Assembly: GCA_015068905.1 (NCBI GenBank) | Contig: SVJQ01000004.1 | Coordinates: 1 to 64,000 of the forward strand | DNA from: Oscillospiraceae bacterium | GTDB lineage: Bacteria; Bacillota; Clostridia; UBA1381; UBA9506 | Length of the DNA: 64,000 nt | Reading direction: 5' to 3' | Shown: one piece after another, positions 1-10,163 of the stretch | How the letters are laid out: each line of letters starts with the position of its first letter | Numbering within the stretch: position 1 is the stretch's first letter | Translations under genes and position numbers: made by a program | Notes under the pieces: generated by a model | Database searches by the model: none | What the model was told of the DNA's origin: nothing | What the model saw: the letters and a program-made list of their open reading frames with translations, nothing else

Positions 1-122
1 ATTGTTGCCAAAATTCTCATTTTATTATTCAATTAAATTTTGGTTTGTTTCTTTTGGATTTATTTTTGTTTATCGGTTAACCTCTATTGAACCACGCGAC
101 TATCGCGTGGTTTTCGTTATAC

Positions 123-160
123 AAAAAGACATGGATTATTAAACAATCCATGTCTTTTTT
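123..160. terminator. Rho-independent terminator (bidirectional type) after the AGCS symporter gene
   Basis: AAAAAGACATGGATT-N7-AATCCATGTCTTTTT perfect 15-bp stem with T/A tracts. Confidence 0.8.
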
Positions 161-191
161 GCGGTCTGTGCATTTTGCTACAGCCCTTATA

Positions 192-1712
192 TTATAGCTT
201 TGCCTCCTGCTCTTTCTGCACATCCGGGAACACAGAAAGCATTGGCTTTACATCCTTACCCTTTAGTCGTCTTGCCACATAGTTCCGCGTGATTTTCATA
301 ACCAGACCGGAAAGGGCGATAACACCGATTAAGTTCGGTACCATCATCAGACCGTTAAAGGTATCTGAAATATCCCATGCAAGAGATGAGGTTAAAAGGG
401 CACCGCACAAAATGGTCACTAAGTGAATCACTTTATAAAGCATCTTTGTCTTTTCACCAAAGAGATATTCCCAAGCCTTGCCGCCGTAATGATCCCAACC
501 TAAAACCGTGGTAAAGGCAAAGAGCAAAATAGCAACGGCAATAAACCGCTCACCCCAGATACCAAACACACCTGAAAAAGCTTTGGCAACCAAGGTTGCA
601 TCACCGGCGCCCTTAAGCATCAGCGCACCCGTATCTAAATTAATAGCGCCGGATGTCAGAACAACTAACGCTGTCATAGTACAAACCACCATGGTATCGG
701 CAAAGACCTCAAAAATACCCCAAAGTCCCTGACGGACAGGCTCAACAACATTGGAATTTGAGTGCACCATAACAGAAGAGCCAAGACCTGCTTCATTTGA
801 GAACACGCCACGCTTGCAACCCTGCGTCACAATATCCTTAACCACGATACCTGTGACGCCTCCCAAGGCTGCAGGTACAGTAAAGGCATATTTAAAGATG
901 GCTTTAAAAGAAGCACCGATAGCATCATAGTTAACGCCAATAATAATTAACGAGCCAACAACAAAAAGGACAACCATCACCGGTACAACTTTTTCTGCAA
1001 AGCTTGCAATGCGCTTTAAACCACCTAAAATAATCAGCGCAGCAATTACAAGCAGGATAACACCGATTAGCAGGTGATATACAGAAACGCCCTCATACAG
1101 CATTTTTGTAGAAAGAGCAGGGATATCAAAAGCAGAAACCATATTCACTACAATTTTGTTAATCTGACCCATAGCACCAATACCAAAGGATGCTAAAATA
1201 CAGAAAATCGAGAACAGAATTGCAAGAATTTTACCGATATATTTACAGCCCTTAAAGCTTCCCAAACCATCCTGCAGATAATACATTGCACCGCCGGACC
1301 ACTCACCATCAGCATTTTTTCTGCGAAAGAAAATGCCCAACACGTTTTCTGAATAGTTTGTCATCATACCAAAAAAGGCAGCAACCCACATCCAGAACAC
1401 AGCACCGGGACCACCGCCCACAATCGCCGCCGCAACACCGGCAATGTTACCAACACCTATGGTTGCTGCAAGGGCTGTACAAAGAGCCTGAAACTGAGAT
1501 ATTGATTTCCCCTTCACATGACCGGAAACGTCTTTTTTGAAAATCTTACCTATGGTTTCAGAAAACCAATGACCAATGTGAGTAATCTGAAAAACACCGG
1601 TAACCACTGTCATCAAAACACCTGTTGCAAGGAGCAGATACAGCCCCTTACCCCATACAAAGCCGTTGATGCTGTTGTTAAAATCCGTTAGCCACTTGAA
1701 AAATTGTTCCAT
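192..1712 (-). CDS. Alanine/glycine:cation symporter (AGCS family)
   Basis: 506 aa ORF; typical AGCS motifs (GNIAGVAAAIVGGGPGAVFWMW, FSNEAGLGSS); preceded by a glycine riboswitch. Confidence 0.95.
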   Translation of the reverse strand: MEQFFKWLTDFNNSINGFVWGKGLYLLLATGVLMTVVTGVFQITHIGHWFSETIGKIFKKDVSGHVKGKSISQFQALCTALAATIGVGNIAGVAAAIVGGGPGAVFWMWVAAFFGMMTNYSENVLGIFFRRKNADGEWSGGAMYYLQDGLGSFKGCKYIGKILAILFSIFCILASFGIGAMGQINKIVVNMVSAFDIPALSTKMLYEGVSVYHLLIGVILLVIAALIILGGLKRIASFAEKVVPVMVVLFVVGSLIIIGVNYDAIGASFKAIFKYAFTVPAALGGVTGIVVKDIVTQGCKRGVFSNEAGLGSSVMVHSNSNVVEPVRQGLWGIFEVFADTMVVCTMTALVVLTSGAINLDTGALMLKGAGDATLVAKAFSGVFGIWGERFIAVAILLFAFTTVLGWDHYGGKAWEYLFGEKTKMLYKVIHLVTILCGALLTSSLAWDISDTFNGLMMVPNLIGVIALSGLVMKITRNYVARRLKGKDVKPMLSVFPDVQKEQEAKL

Positions 1713-1744
1713 TAAAAATCCTCCTGTTTGCTGCTAAATAAAGC

Positions 1745-1778
1745 AAAAAACGGAGCTTTTGCATACACAAAAACTCCG
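1745..1778 (-). terminator. Intrinsic terminator between glycine riboswitch and symporter gene (putative expression platform)
   Basis: Minus strand CGGAGTTTTTG-TGTATG-CAAAAGCTCCG followed by TTTTTT. Confidence 0.75.
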
Positions 1779-1809
1779 CGTAAAAATCAAAGCCTTCTAA
1801 GACCTTTAC

Positions 1810-1980
1810 CTCCGTCCTTTTGCCTGAGAGATTAACCCTTGTGGGTCTTACACCTTCGGCATCCTTTTTGGTTCATAATATGAACCGGACTTCTCCGGAG
1901 CGCTATCCGTCTGCAGTCATTGCACATTGGCGCCTGAGAGCATTACTCCTTCGGCAAGGCTACTGCCTTTCTCCTACACA
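1810..1980 (-). ncRNA. Tandem glycine riboswitch
   Basis: Minus strand has two aptamer cores: GCCGAAGGAGTAA..GCTCTCAGGCGCCAATG..ACTGCAGACGGA and GCCGAAGGTGTAA..AATCTCTCAGGCAAAAGGACGGAGG; lies upstream of an AGCS gene. Confidence 0.93.
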
Positions 1981-2053
1981 CTTCACTTAGCATACATATT
2001 TAATTAAATTTATTATAGTATAGATCTGACTGTTTGTCAACTCAAAAGGTACA

Positions 2054-2965
2054 TTACTTTACAATTACTACGATTCTTTCGTCTCCGTTCCAATCAACCT
2101 TTGCATCCATTGCCTCAGCAACAGCGCGCAGGGGCAGATAGGTTCTGCCGCCTACGATAAACGGTGCAACATCTAATGAAAAGGCTTCTGAATTTTTTTG
2201 TGCCACATCTGAACCAACACCAAACAACAAAGCTGTACCGTCTTTACCAATCATAGATACCATCTGGTTTGCGTCATCCCAGTTAACTTTATAGCCTAAC
2301 GTTTCTGCAACCGCTCTGATAGGCACCATGGTTCTGCCTTCAATAATCATCGGTGCCACATCAGGGCGAATGATCTCATCATTAATTGTGATTTTGATTG
2401 CACCAATTTCATAGGAAAGAGTTTCCAGCATATTATACAAATCTATAAAGTTGTTTTCGTCATCACGTCTTTCGTACTCATAAAAATATAAATGACCGTT
2501 TTGCGCTGTAACATAGCAATATCGGTAAAACCTTGTCGCATCGTAGCCGGTTGCATTGGCAGTATATATTTTTTCATATTTGTAATAAGCAATACCATTG
2601 TGGTATTCAATGCCGTCATTTACATAATCGGTTGTAACGTTCACATAGATATTGTCATTATGCGAGGATAAATCCTGAGACAGTTTAGAATCAGAATAAA
2701 CCTCTTCACATATTGCCTTTATCGCATCTACACCAACCATCTCCAAAGAATACCCTATATCATTACGGTAAGTTTCTATGACGATAGTTTCATTTGTTCT
2801 TCTGTGTTCAAATACGTATGTGTTCTGATCTCCCACATCTGTCCAAGTATCCGGCAACGTAAAAGAAATGCCAAAGCCCGTATCGTCAATCCTTTCGGCA
2901 AAAGTTGTAACCGACATACCCAGAACCAGACAAACCACCATTAAAACACTGATAATTTTTTTCAT
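2054..2965 (-). CDS. Secreted protein with C-terminal copper-amine-oxidase N-domain-like (stalk) repeats
   Basis: Signal peptide; two MIIEGRTMVPIRAVAETLGYKVNWD / FIVGGRTYLPLRAVAEAMDAKVDWN repeats. Confidence 0.85.
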   Translation of the reverse strand: MKKIISVLMVVCLVLGMSVTTFAERIDDTGFGISFTLPDTWTDVGDQNTYVFEHRRTNETIVIETYRNDIGYSLEMVGVDAIKAICEEVYSDSKLSQDLSSHNDNIYVNVTTDYVNDGIEYHNGIAYYKYEKIYTANATGYDATRFYRYCYVTAQNGHLYFYEYERRDDENNFIDLYNMLETLSYEIGAIKITINDEIIRPDVAPMIIEGRTMVPIRAVAETLGYKVNWDDANQMVSMIGKDGTALLFGVGSDVAQKNSEAFSLDVAPFIVGGRTYLPLRAVAEAMDAKVDWNGDERIVVIVK

Positions 2966-2996
2966 AATAATCTACCTCTTTTCTACATTCTTTAAT

Positions 2997-3950
2997 TTAT
3001 TCCTTATCACAACATGGGTCAGCTTTTTGGGCTACCGGTGCATCAGCGCCGGGTGCCGTTGTATCGCCAATGCCTGTCACTTCAGAAAACATAACATTAG
3101 ATTTTGCCATCTCTACCGTATCGGTAGGAATAATAATTTTAGATGCCTTTCCGTCTGACATAGCAACCAATGCTTCATACTTTTTAAGCTCTAAAACAGC
3201 TGCATCAGCACCGGCTTTTTTCAAAGCTTCAAGACCGTCAGCCTCTGCCTTTTTCTTTAAATAAATCGCTTTGGATTCACCTTCAGCACGGGCAATACGG
3301 GCATCTCTTTCACCCTCTGCCGCCAGAATCATCGCCTGCTTGTCGCCCTCTGCACGGGTAATGGCTGCTGCTTTGTGACCTTCAGCTTGCAACATGGTTT
3401 CACGTCTTTCGCGTTCTGCCTTCATCTGCTTTTCCATGGCATTCTGAATTTCTTTGGGCGGAATAATATTTTTAAGCTCCACGCGGTTTACTTTAATGCC
3501 CCACTTATCCGTTGCTTCATCTAATATGCTTGTCATCTTCGCATTAATGGTATCACGCGAGGTCAGAGTGCCGTCAAGTTCCAGCTCACCAACTAAGTTT
3601 CTCAAGGTTGTTGCCGCAAGATTTGCAAGGGCTGAAATCGGGCTCACAGCGCCATACGCAAACAGTTTTGCATCATACACAGCATAGTAGATAACCGTAT
3701 CAATCTGCATGGTAACATTATCTTTTGTAATAACCGGCTGCGGCGGTGAATCCAGAACCTGCTCCTGCAGGGTAACCTTTTTTGACACCTTTTCCAAAAG
3801 GGGAATTTTAAAGTGAATCCCGGCTGTCCAAGTGGTTTTATACTTACCCAAAAATTCAATGACATACTCGTGTGCCTGAGGCACAATTTTCAGGCACGAT
3901 CCCAAAAGGGATATAACCAACAACACAATTAAACCTAATACATATTCCAT
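2997..3950 (-). CDS. SPFH/band 7 (stomatin-like) membrane protein
   Basis: 317 aa; N-terminal TM, VPQAHEYVIEFLGKYKTTWTAGIHFKIP, MKAERERRETMLQAEGHKAAAITRAEGDKQA. Confidence 0.92.
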   Translation of the reverse strand: MEYVLGLIVLLVISLLGSCLKIVPQAHEYVIEFLGKYKTTWTAGIHFKIPLLEKVSKKVTLQEQVLDSPPQPVITKDNVTMQIDTVIYYAVYDAKLFAYGAVSPISALANLAATTLRNLVGELELDGTLTSRDTINAKMTSILDEATDKWGIKVNRVELKNIIPPKEIQNAMEKQMKAERERRETMLQAEGHKAAAITRAEGDKQAMILAAEGERDARIARAEGESKAIYLKKKAEADGLEALKKAGADAAVLELKKYEALVAMSDGKASKIIIPTDTVEMAKSNVMFSEVTGIGDTTAPGADAPVAQKADPCCDKE

Positions 3951-3991
3951 ATTTCATCTCTCCTTTTAATTTTTATAGATAACAGATAATT

Positions 3992-6196
3992 TTATCTGCC
4001 TATCATTTTCAACGCTTTTTCTGTGTTTTGCTTGGCTCTGTCACGAAGCTCCTGATAAGCCATATTCACGGGCTGTCTATAGGCATTCTCCATCGCCCCA
4101 GAAAGCGCCTCGCAGGTCAAATTCTCAACATTACAAATGTCATGCAGCCCCACATATTCCATAAAACCGTCAATCTTGGGGTCATAGCGCAGACCAACTG
4201 TTTTCACACCTTGCGAAACCGAATAAATCATACTGTGCAATCGCATGGCAACGTTGAGCTTTGACCGGCTGATAACGCCAATCGTTTCTTTAATACCAAT
4301 GTTCCCATCCAGCACATACGCCCGTGAACCAATCTGCTTTTGAATGTCCTGTGCCATTGGAACATCGTGAGGATACTGCATGGGCACAAGCAAAACAATC
4401 AAATCATGTTTCTCAGAAAATGCTTTCAGCGCTTTTGCAACTTCTATATTGAAATCAGGTGCATTTTTCTTCCACTCTCTGACCGCTACTGTCATATAGT
4501 CTGCCTCAGGAATGTTTGCAGCAGAAAGCAGTCTGAGCCGCTCTTTTTCAGAGCACCCGGTCAGAAGCATAGCCGGATCCGCCGTCAGGGTGATGTCCTT
4601 TTGAATATCCAGCGCCTGCATCCGCTCCAGGGATGCCTTATCACGAGTGGTAATCACATCCACACACTCGTTGATTGTTTTAACCGTAACCTTTTGGTTA
4701 GAGGCTTTATTGATAGGACCAAAGCCGTTTGCAAACTGCATAACCTTCATGCCGCAAGCCTTAGCAAGCTTAATAACAGAAAGATAATACCACAAAGACT
4801 TGCTGCTGGTTTCATCCTGCAGCAGAGAGCCACCGCCAAAAATAAGCCCCCGGGTTTTCTTGAACACTTGCTTAACCTTTCCCATTTTGAGTCTGTGCAC
4901 GGCATCAATCCGATAAATCTTTGCTGTTTCCTTCGGTCGGTTTGATAAGACCACAATGCGTACATCTTTATTTTCTTTTTTTAACTCTTCAGTCAAAGCA
5001 AGCAACAGGGCATCATCGCCATTGTTGCGAAAGCCGTAATAACCCGACACCGCAAAATCATACTGCTTGTCATCGTGATAATCTTTGATAATGCTCTCAT
5101 AAATCGCCACATGGTCGCTGGCAAATTTTTCGTTTGAGAACAGGGTTGTGGCGCGTTCCTGTATGTTTTGCCCCATCTCAGAAAGCAGCTTCGGGTTATC
5201 CAATAGTACGGCAAGCTTTTCTGCCATTTCATGATAGTCACCGCTATTAAACAAATAGCCCGTTTCATCATCAATGATGAAAGACGGAATGCCACCCACC
5301 CGAGAAGCAACCATAGGCTTACCCAAGGCAGCACCCTCAAGCATTGAATAAGGAAAGCTTTCGCAAAGCGAAGTCAGACAGTTAATGTCAATGATGTTCC
5401 AGAACGCATAAATGTCTCTTTCAAAGCCCAAGAAGCGGATTGAATCTGAAAAGCCTGTTTTTTGGGCAAGAGATACCAGCTTATCTTTTTCAACACCATC
5501 GCCGGCAATTAAAAACTCTACATTTTTATGTGTTTTTAAAACTTCTCCGGCAGCTTTGATGAAAACATCCACACCCTTGACAACGTCAAAACGAGCGGCA
5601 ATACCTACATATATTTTGTTGGCATCATACACAAAGCCGTGTTTTTTTGCATATTCTTCTTTCGGCATAATCTCTGTCGGCACCTGGGAAAAATCCATAC
5701 CGTTATAAATGGTATAAATTCCGTTTGGGCGAAAGCCACGTTCAATAAGCATATCTTTAAAATTATCCGAAACTGCCATATGATACGGAATTTTCTTCAA
5801 GGCACGCTTGTTAAGACTAGTAAAAAAGATTTTTTTAACAGGCTCGTCAAAATCCAGAAGATAGTCACTGTGTATCGTAGTGACCGTGGGGATTTTAATT
5901 TTTTTCATAACAAACTCTGCAACAAAGTTAGCACGGGCACCGTGTACATGAAAAACATCAAAACCCTCTTGATTAATCATCTTTGCAATATCATTCACAA
6001 CGGATAAATCGAATCTGTTTTTCTGCAAAAACAAAACGTTGTCAACGCCCTGCTCTTGCAGTTCCTGATAAAAAACGCCGTCAAGCAGGCAGGCAACCCG
6101 AACCGTTACTTTATGTTTCAGTTTATCCAGCAGTGAAAACAGATGTGTTTTCGCACCGCCGCTGTCGCCGCCCGATATCAGATGAAGTACTTTCAT
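3992..6196 (-). CDS. Fusion of GT4 glycosyltransferase (N-term) and CsaB-type polysaccharide pyruvyl transferase (C-term)
   Basis: 734 aa; N-term HLISGGDSGGAKTHLFSLL and LCESFPYSMLEGAALGKPMVASRVGGIPSFI; C-term FAVSGYYGFRNNGDDALLLAL, LIFGGGSLLQDETS. Confidence 0.9.
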   Translation of the reverse strand: MKVLHLISGGDSGGAKTHLFSLLDKLKHKVTVRVACLLDGVFYQELQEQGVDNVLFLQKNRFDLSVVNDIAKMINQEGFDVFHVHGARANFVAEFVMKKIKIPTVTTIHSDYLLDFDEPVKKIFFTSLNKRALKKIPYHMAVSDNFKDMLIERGFRPNGIYTIYNGMDFSQVPTEIMPKEEYAKKHGFVYDANKIYVGIAARFDVVKGVDVFIKAAGEVLKTHKNVEFLIAGDGVEKDKLVSLAQKTGFSDSIRFLGFERDIYAFWNIIDINCLTSLCESFPYSMLEGAALGKPMVASRVGGIPSFIIDDETGYLFNSGDYHEMAEKLAVLLDNPKLLSEMGQNIQERATTLFSNEKFASDHVAIYESIIKDYHDDKQYDFAVSGYYGFRNNGDDALLLALTEELKKENKDVRIVVLSNRPKETAKIYRIDAVHRLKMGKVKQVFKKTRGLIFGGGSLLQDETSSKSLWYYLSVIKLAKACGMKVMQFANGFGPINKASNQKVTVKTINECVDVITTRDKASLERMQALDIQKDITLTADPAMLLTGCSEKERLRLLSAANIPEADYMTVAVREWKKNAPDFNIEVAKALKAFSEKHDLIVLLVPMQYPHDVPMAQDIQKQIGSRAYVLDGNIGIKETIGVISRSKLNVAMRLHSMIYSVSQGVKTVGLRYDPKIDGFMEYVGLHDICNVENLTCEALSGAMENAYRQPVNMAYQELRDRAKQNTEKALKMIGR

Positions 6197-6270
6197 GTCC
6201 CTGTCCTCTCAATCGTCTCGTTTCTTACAAGTTGTATCATCAAATGCAAACATTGTTTTTGTAAAATCAA

Positions 6271-6744
6271 CTATTCCTCTATTTTCTCAATGCCGGATAC
6301 CCGACCAAAAATTTTTGTATTGCCGGCACGCAAAGCCAACGAGTGGCCTACACCATATCGTGCAACCCCTACCGTGATCCCGTGTTCAAACTCCTTAGCA
6401 GAAACCCGAGCAACCAGCGTTACGCTGTTTGCATCTTCCTTTGAGGTAAGTTTCAGCTGTCCCTCTGCCGTTTCTACATAATTCTGCGAGGGACCCAGCT
6501 CTACAGTTTCAACCACACCCAAAGAAACTTTTTTATCATCATCGGTGACGGCATCGCCTTTTTTAATCAGCTCTGCTTCATGACCGGGAACATCTTCACA
6601 AAAAAAGCTGACGTGATACCATGATACTGTTTCTGTACTTGCGCGGTCAGAAAAGAGTTGCATACCCACAATGCCGACAGCGGCAATAACAACCGCCACA
6701 ATTATGGCATCAACCACATTAAACCTTGCTTTTTTCTTTTCCAT
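6271..6744 (-). CDS. DUF4330-like single-pass membrane protein
   Basis: 157 aa; N-terminal FNVVDAIIVAVVIAAVGIVGMQLF; position in polysaccharide cluster. Confidence 0.7.
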   Translation of the reverse strand: MEKKKARFNVVDAIIVAVVIAAVGIVGMQLFSDRASTETVSWYHVSFFCEDVPGHEAELIKKGDAVTDDDKKVSLGVVETVELGPSQNYVETAEGQLKLTSKEDANSVTLVARVSAKEFEHGITVGVARYGVGHSLALRAGNTKIFGRVSGIEKIEE

Positions 6745-6765
6745 TGAAAACGTCTCCTCTTCAGA

Positions 6766-7857
6766 TTAAAAATAATATTGAAATGTTTCTTTCAAAAGCT
6801 CATCAAGATTAAATCTGCTGAGCGCCGCCTTGCGGGCATTCTGAGAGAATTTTTCATACCCTTCTGTATCTTCAATCATGGTTTTGATTGCCTGAGCCAT
6901 AGCCTTAGTGTCCCCATATTCAACCAAAAAACCACAATTCGTTTCATCATTTACAATATCCGAATTTCCACCAACATCCGTTGCTACAATAGGCAGGGCA
7001 TGGTCAAGTGCCTCTACAATCGCAAAGGAAAGTGCTTCAAAACATTTGGCTGAGTTGACATACAAATCGCTCATGGCTAAAATCTCCTGACTGTCCTTGC
7101 GGAAGCCAAGCTGACGGATCTCGTTTTCAAGCCCCAACCGCTCTATCTGTTCTTTCACTTCATCAAACAGCTCACCATCACCAACATATAAAACAACAAA
7201 CTTTTTATCTGTCATTTTCTTCAGCTCATTAACGCTGTCAGTAAAGTAATCAAGACCCTTGGCAATGTGATATCTTGCAAGGGTTGTAATCACAAAGGTA
7301 TCGGGATCAATGCCGAATTCCTGTCTTTTTTCCATATTTTTTTCTACGCTTTCAGAAGGGGTGATACCATTAAAGACAACCACAATTTTATCTGCCGATA
7401 CCCCGTTACCAATGAGCAGCTCCTTACCCTTGTTGCACACAGAAATAATTTTGTGGTTGTGCTTGGTGAACAGTCTGTTGGTGATGCGCCAGGGCAAAGA
7501 ATTTTTTAAGGTCAGGTGACAGGTATACACCACCCGCACCTCAGGATTATAACGCTTTGACAAAATGGCAATGTAATTTTCTCTGGGATACTGGGTGTGA
7601 ATCACGTCAATTTTATGTTCACGGCAGTATGCCGCCAGGGCTTTTGCCGCTTTTAAGTCAAAGGGGTTTTTCATTGTCAACTGAAAGCAGGGAATGCCCA
7701 GTTCCTGCATCTGTTCGAGCAACAGCCCCGGCTCAGAGTAGGCAAAATAACACTCTGCATCCACTCCGTTATAGGTTTTCACTAGATTATAAACATATTT
7801 TTCCGTACCTGCTTTGCCGGCATGGTTAATGAGATATAAAACTTTCAATTTAGACAT
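6766..7857 (-). CDS. Glycosyltransferase family 4 protein
   Basis: 363 aa; NHAGKAGTEKYVYNLV, SFAIVEALDHALPIVATDVGGNSDIV. Confidence 0.92.
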   Translation of the reverse strand: MSKLKVLYLINHAGKAGTEKYVYNLVKTYNGVDAECYFAYSEPGLLLEQMQELGIPCFQLTMKNPFDLKAAKALAAYCREHKIDVIHTQYPRENYIAILSKRYNPEVRVVYTCHLTLKNSLPWRITNRLFTKHNHKIISVCNKGKELLIGNGVSADKIVVVFNGITPSESVEKNMEKRQEFGIDPDTFVITTLARYHIAKGLDYFTDSVNELKKMTDKKFVVLYVGDGELFDEVKEQIERLGLENEIRQLGFRKDSQEILAMSDLYVNSAKCFEALSFAIVEALDHALPIVATDVGGNSDIVNDETNCGFLVEYGDTKAMAQAIKTMIEDTEGYEKFSQNARKAALSRFNLDELLKETFQYYF

Positions 7858-7858
7858 G

Positions 7859-9400
7859 TTATTTCTCTCCTCTTTTTAAAAACTTGAATAAAAGCTCTGT
7901 CACCGGTGTAATTTTCAGAACAACCGCCATAATCACATATACCAAAGCCCCTGCACCCACAGGCACAAACAGGCTGATAATACGGCTTACAACCGTTCCC
8001 GCATCCGGCAGCAGGGCATTTAACAACTCTACTACCAAAAACATAATTAGGGATGCGATGATACTCTTTACTATCAGCACGCCTAACCCCTTGGCAAAGG
8101 TGCCGATTTTCTTTCTCACTACAAATAAAAGAACACACATACCAATCAGCGAAGCACAGCTATAGGCAAGGGGAATACCATAAGCACCTAAAAACTGAAT
8201 TAAAATCAGGCTGATTGAAATGTTAGCCACCATAATCACAAGACCGTTCACAGCGCTGATGACGGTGTTACCCAAAGAATAGAGGGCACGGTCTAAAATT
8301 TCTTTATAACCAACGCCTAAAATACCGATGGCATAAACTGCCAAAAGCATTGCAGCTTTGTTAATATCTCCCGGAGTAATCTGCCCCCAGCCGGCAAGCA
8401 GAGTCAAAAGGCTGTTGCGAACACCGATAAAACCAAAGGTCATGGGAATGAGCAGCGCACTCATGCTCATCAGCACACGAAGCAACGTTGCCCTGTATTC
8501 ATCCATATTGCCCTTTGACGCACTTTCCGTCAGTTTCGGATAGATAACCGCCGTAACGGCAAATACCAGCGCCAGAACCATCTGCAGGGTCAGGTTCTGC
8601 ACATAGGTCAGAAGGGTAACCATTCCTTCAAAGCGGGCAATCATCGTTACGTTATACAGCATATTAAGCTGATAGGCACCCACGCCAAGCTGCACGGGAA
8701 TCGCCATTTTGCCGGCTTTGATAATGTCCGGATGCTTAATCTGAAAAGACGGCTTGTAGTAATACCCTTCGCGAATCAGCGGCGGAATCAATATCAATGC
8801 CTGCAGCGAAAGACCAATCACCGTCGCAACCAAAAGGCCTGAGATGCCAAAGGTGTCACCTAAAAACAAGGTATATACAATCACCACCAGACTGGACGGC
8901 ACCGTTACAAATGCCGGCAGCTTGTACCGCCCCATGGATTGCAGCATCCCCTGAAAAATGTAGTTCAGCGCATAGAAAAACATAACAGGAAAAACAATCA
9001 TCAGGGCCTTGACCGTAAAGGAATACAGCTCCTTTTTCTCAGCAAATGCCGTGTATTTCGGCAAAATGGGTGAAATAGCAAACCCAATCAGCATCAAAAC
9101 AAAAGTGAGCGCCAAAGATACTGTAATGATGTTATCTGCAAACTTTTTCGCCTCAGTAAGCTGACCCTTTGCCCTGTGGCCTACATAAATGGGAATCACC
9201 ACCGTTGAAAGTGCCGTTCCGATACAGGTAAACACAATATTGGGTATGCTGATAACATACGAATAGATATTTAGGTATTCATTGGCCACCCCGTAGTGCG
9301 CCATGTAAAACTGAACACTAAAGAGCGACAAAAGTTTTGACAGTATGGTAATCAAAAGAACCGGACTGACGGCTCCTAAAATATTTTTTTCTCTCTTCAA
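7859..9400 (-). CDS. murJ: Lipid II / polysaccharide flippase, MurJ (MviN)-like
   Basis: 513 aa polytopic protein with MOP-superfamily/MurJ pattern (KLLSLFSVQFYMAHYGVANEYL, FFYALNYIFQGMLQSMGRYKLPAF). Confidence 0.85.
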   Translation of the reverse strand: MKREKNILGAVSPVLLITILSKLLSLFSVQFYMAHYGVANEYLNIYSYVISIPNIVFTCIGTALSTVVIPIYVGHRAKGQLTEAKKFADNIITVSLALTFVLMLIGFAISPILPKYTAFAEKKELYSFTVKALMIVFPVMFFYALNYIFQGMLQSMGRYKLPAFVTVPSSLVVIVYTLFLGDTFGISGLLVATVIGLSLQALILIPPLIREGYYYKPSFQIKHPDIIKAGKMAIPVQLGVGAYQLNMLYNVTMIARFEGMVTLLTYVQNLTLQMVLALVFAVTAVIYPKLTESASKGNMDEYRATLLRVLMSMSALLIPMTFGFIGVRNSLLTLLAGWGQITPGDINKAAMLLAVYAIGILGVGYKEILDRALYSLGNTVISAVNGLVIMVANISISLILIQFLGAYGIPLAYSCASLIGMCVLLFVVRKKIGTFAKGLGVLIVKSIIASLIMFLVVELLNALLPDAGTVVSRIISLFVPVGAGALVYVIMAVVLKITPVTELLFKFLKRGEK

Positions 9401-9418
9401 AGTAAACAGCTCCTAAGC

Positions 9419-9949
9419 TTATGCCTTCCACCAGACATTTTCTTTCACAATCCTTGCAGGATTGCCTGCCACCAGGCATTTTTCCGGCACATCCTTTGTC
9501 ACCACGCTGCCGGCGGCCACCACAGACCCCGCACCAATGGTAACACCTTTTAAAATAAAACAGCCGCAACCAATCCACACGTTATCGCCAATCGTAACAG
9601 GTGCAACACGCTCTGTCTCTGATTCAAACCCATGGTAGTCACGGTCTAAAATATTACAGTCCCAGGAAATATTAACATTGTTCCCAATGGTTACACTCTC
9701 ACCCGCGTGAATTTCAGTGCGGTCACCAATATAACAGTTATCGCCAATGGTGATTTTGCCGCCATAGGCAGACAGCTTGACATAACGATGCAATAGCACC
9801 TTGTCACCAACGGTGATTGTGCCGTCACGTTTTAACACTCTCACGCCCTTTTCTAAGCGAAGAAGGCGCTTTGACCCCTTAAACTTGCCGCCTTTTAAAA
9901 CGCCACGCAGAACCATCATGGAATTAGAAAAAAAATCACTGATATGCAT
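9419..9949 (-). CDS. Acyltransferase with left-handed beta-helix (hexapeptide repeats)
   Basis: 176 aa; GDNVWIGCGCFILKGVTIGAGSVVAAGSVVTKDVPEKCLVAGNPARIVKEN. Confidence 0.93.
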   Translation of the reverse strand: MHISDFFSNSMMVLRGVLKGGKFKGSKRLLRLEKGVRVLKRDGTITVGDKVLLHRYVKLSAYGGKITIGDNCYIGDRTEIHAGESVTIGNNVNISWDCNILDRDYHGFESETERVAPVTIGDNVWIGCGCFILKGVTIGAGSVVAAGSVVTKDVPEKCLVAGNPARIVKENVWWKA

Positions 9950-10163
9950 AATAAAAATCCTCGTTTTTTATAGGTATATATATTTAATTTATTATATCAT
10001 AGTACGTATTTTTTTGTCAACAAGTCTTTTCTTTTTGTGTTCCTTGTGGTATAATGAATGCAAACCATATTAAAAATTTATTAGTAGCATTCATTGCACC
10101 ATAATTTTCCTTGAATAACTTTTTAAATGAAAAATTTTGGTATAATGAAAAAGAGGTGATTCT

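Noticed and set aside
4340-4945. 201-aa plus-strand ORF opposite the GT4-CsaB gene
   Set aside because: Shadow ORF; low-complexity translation without domain signature.
10055-10110. ATGAATGC / GCATTCAT inverted repeat before the NAGPA gene
   Set aside because: 8-bp arms with a long AT-rich gap; weak evidence for an operator.
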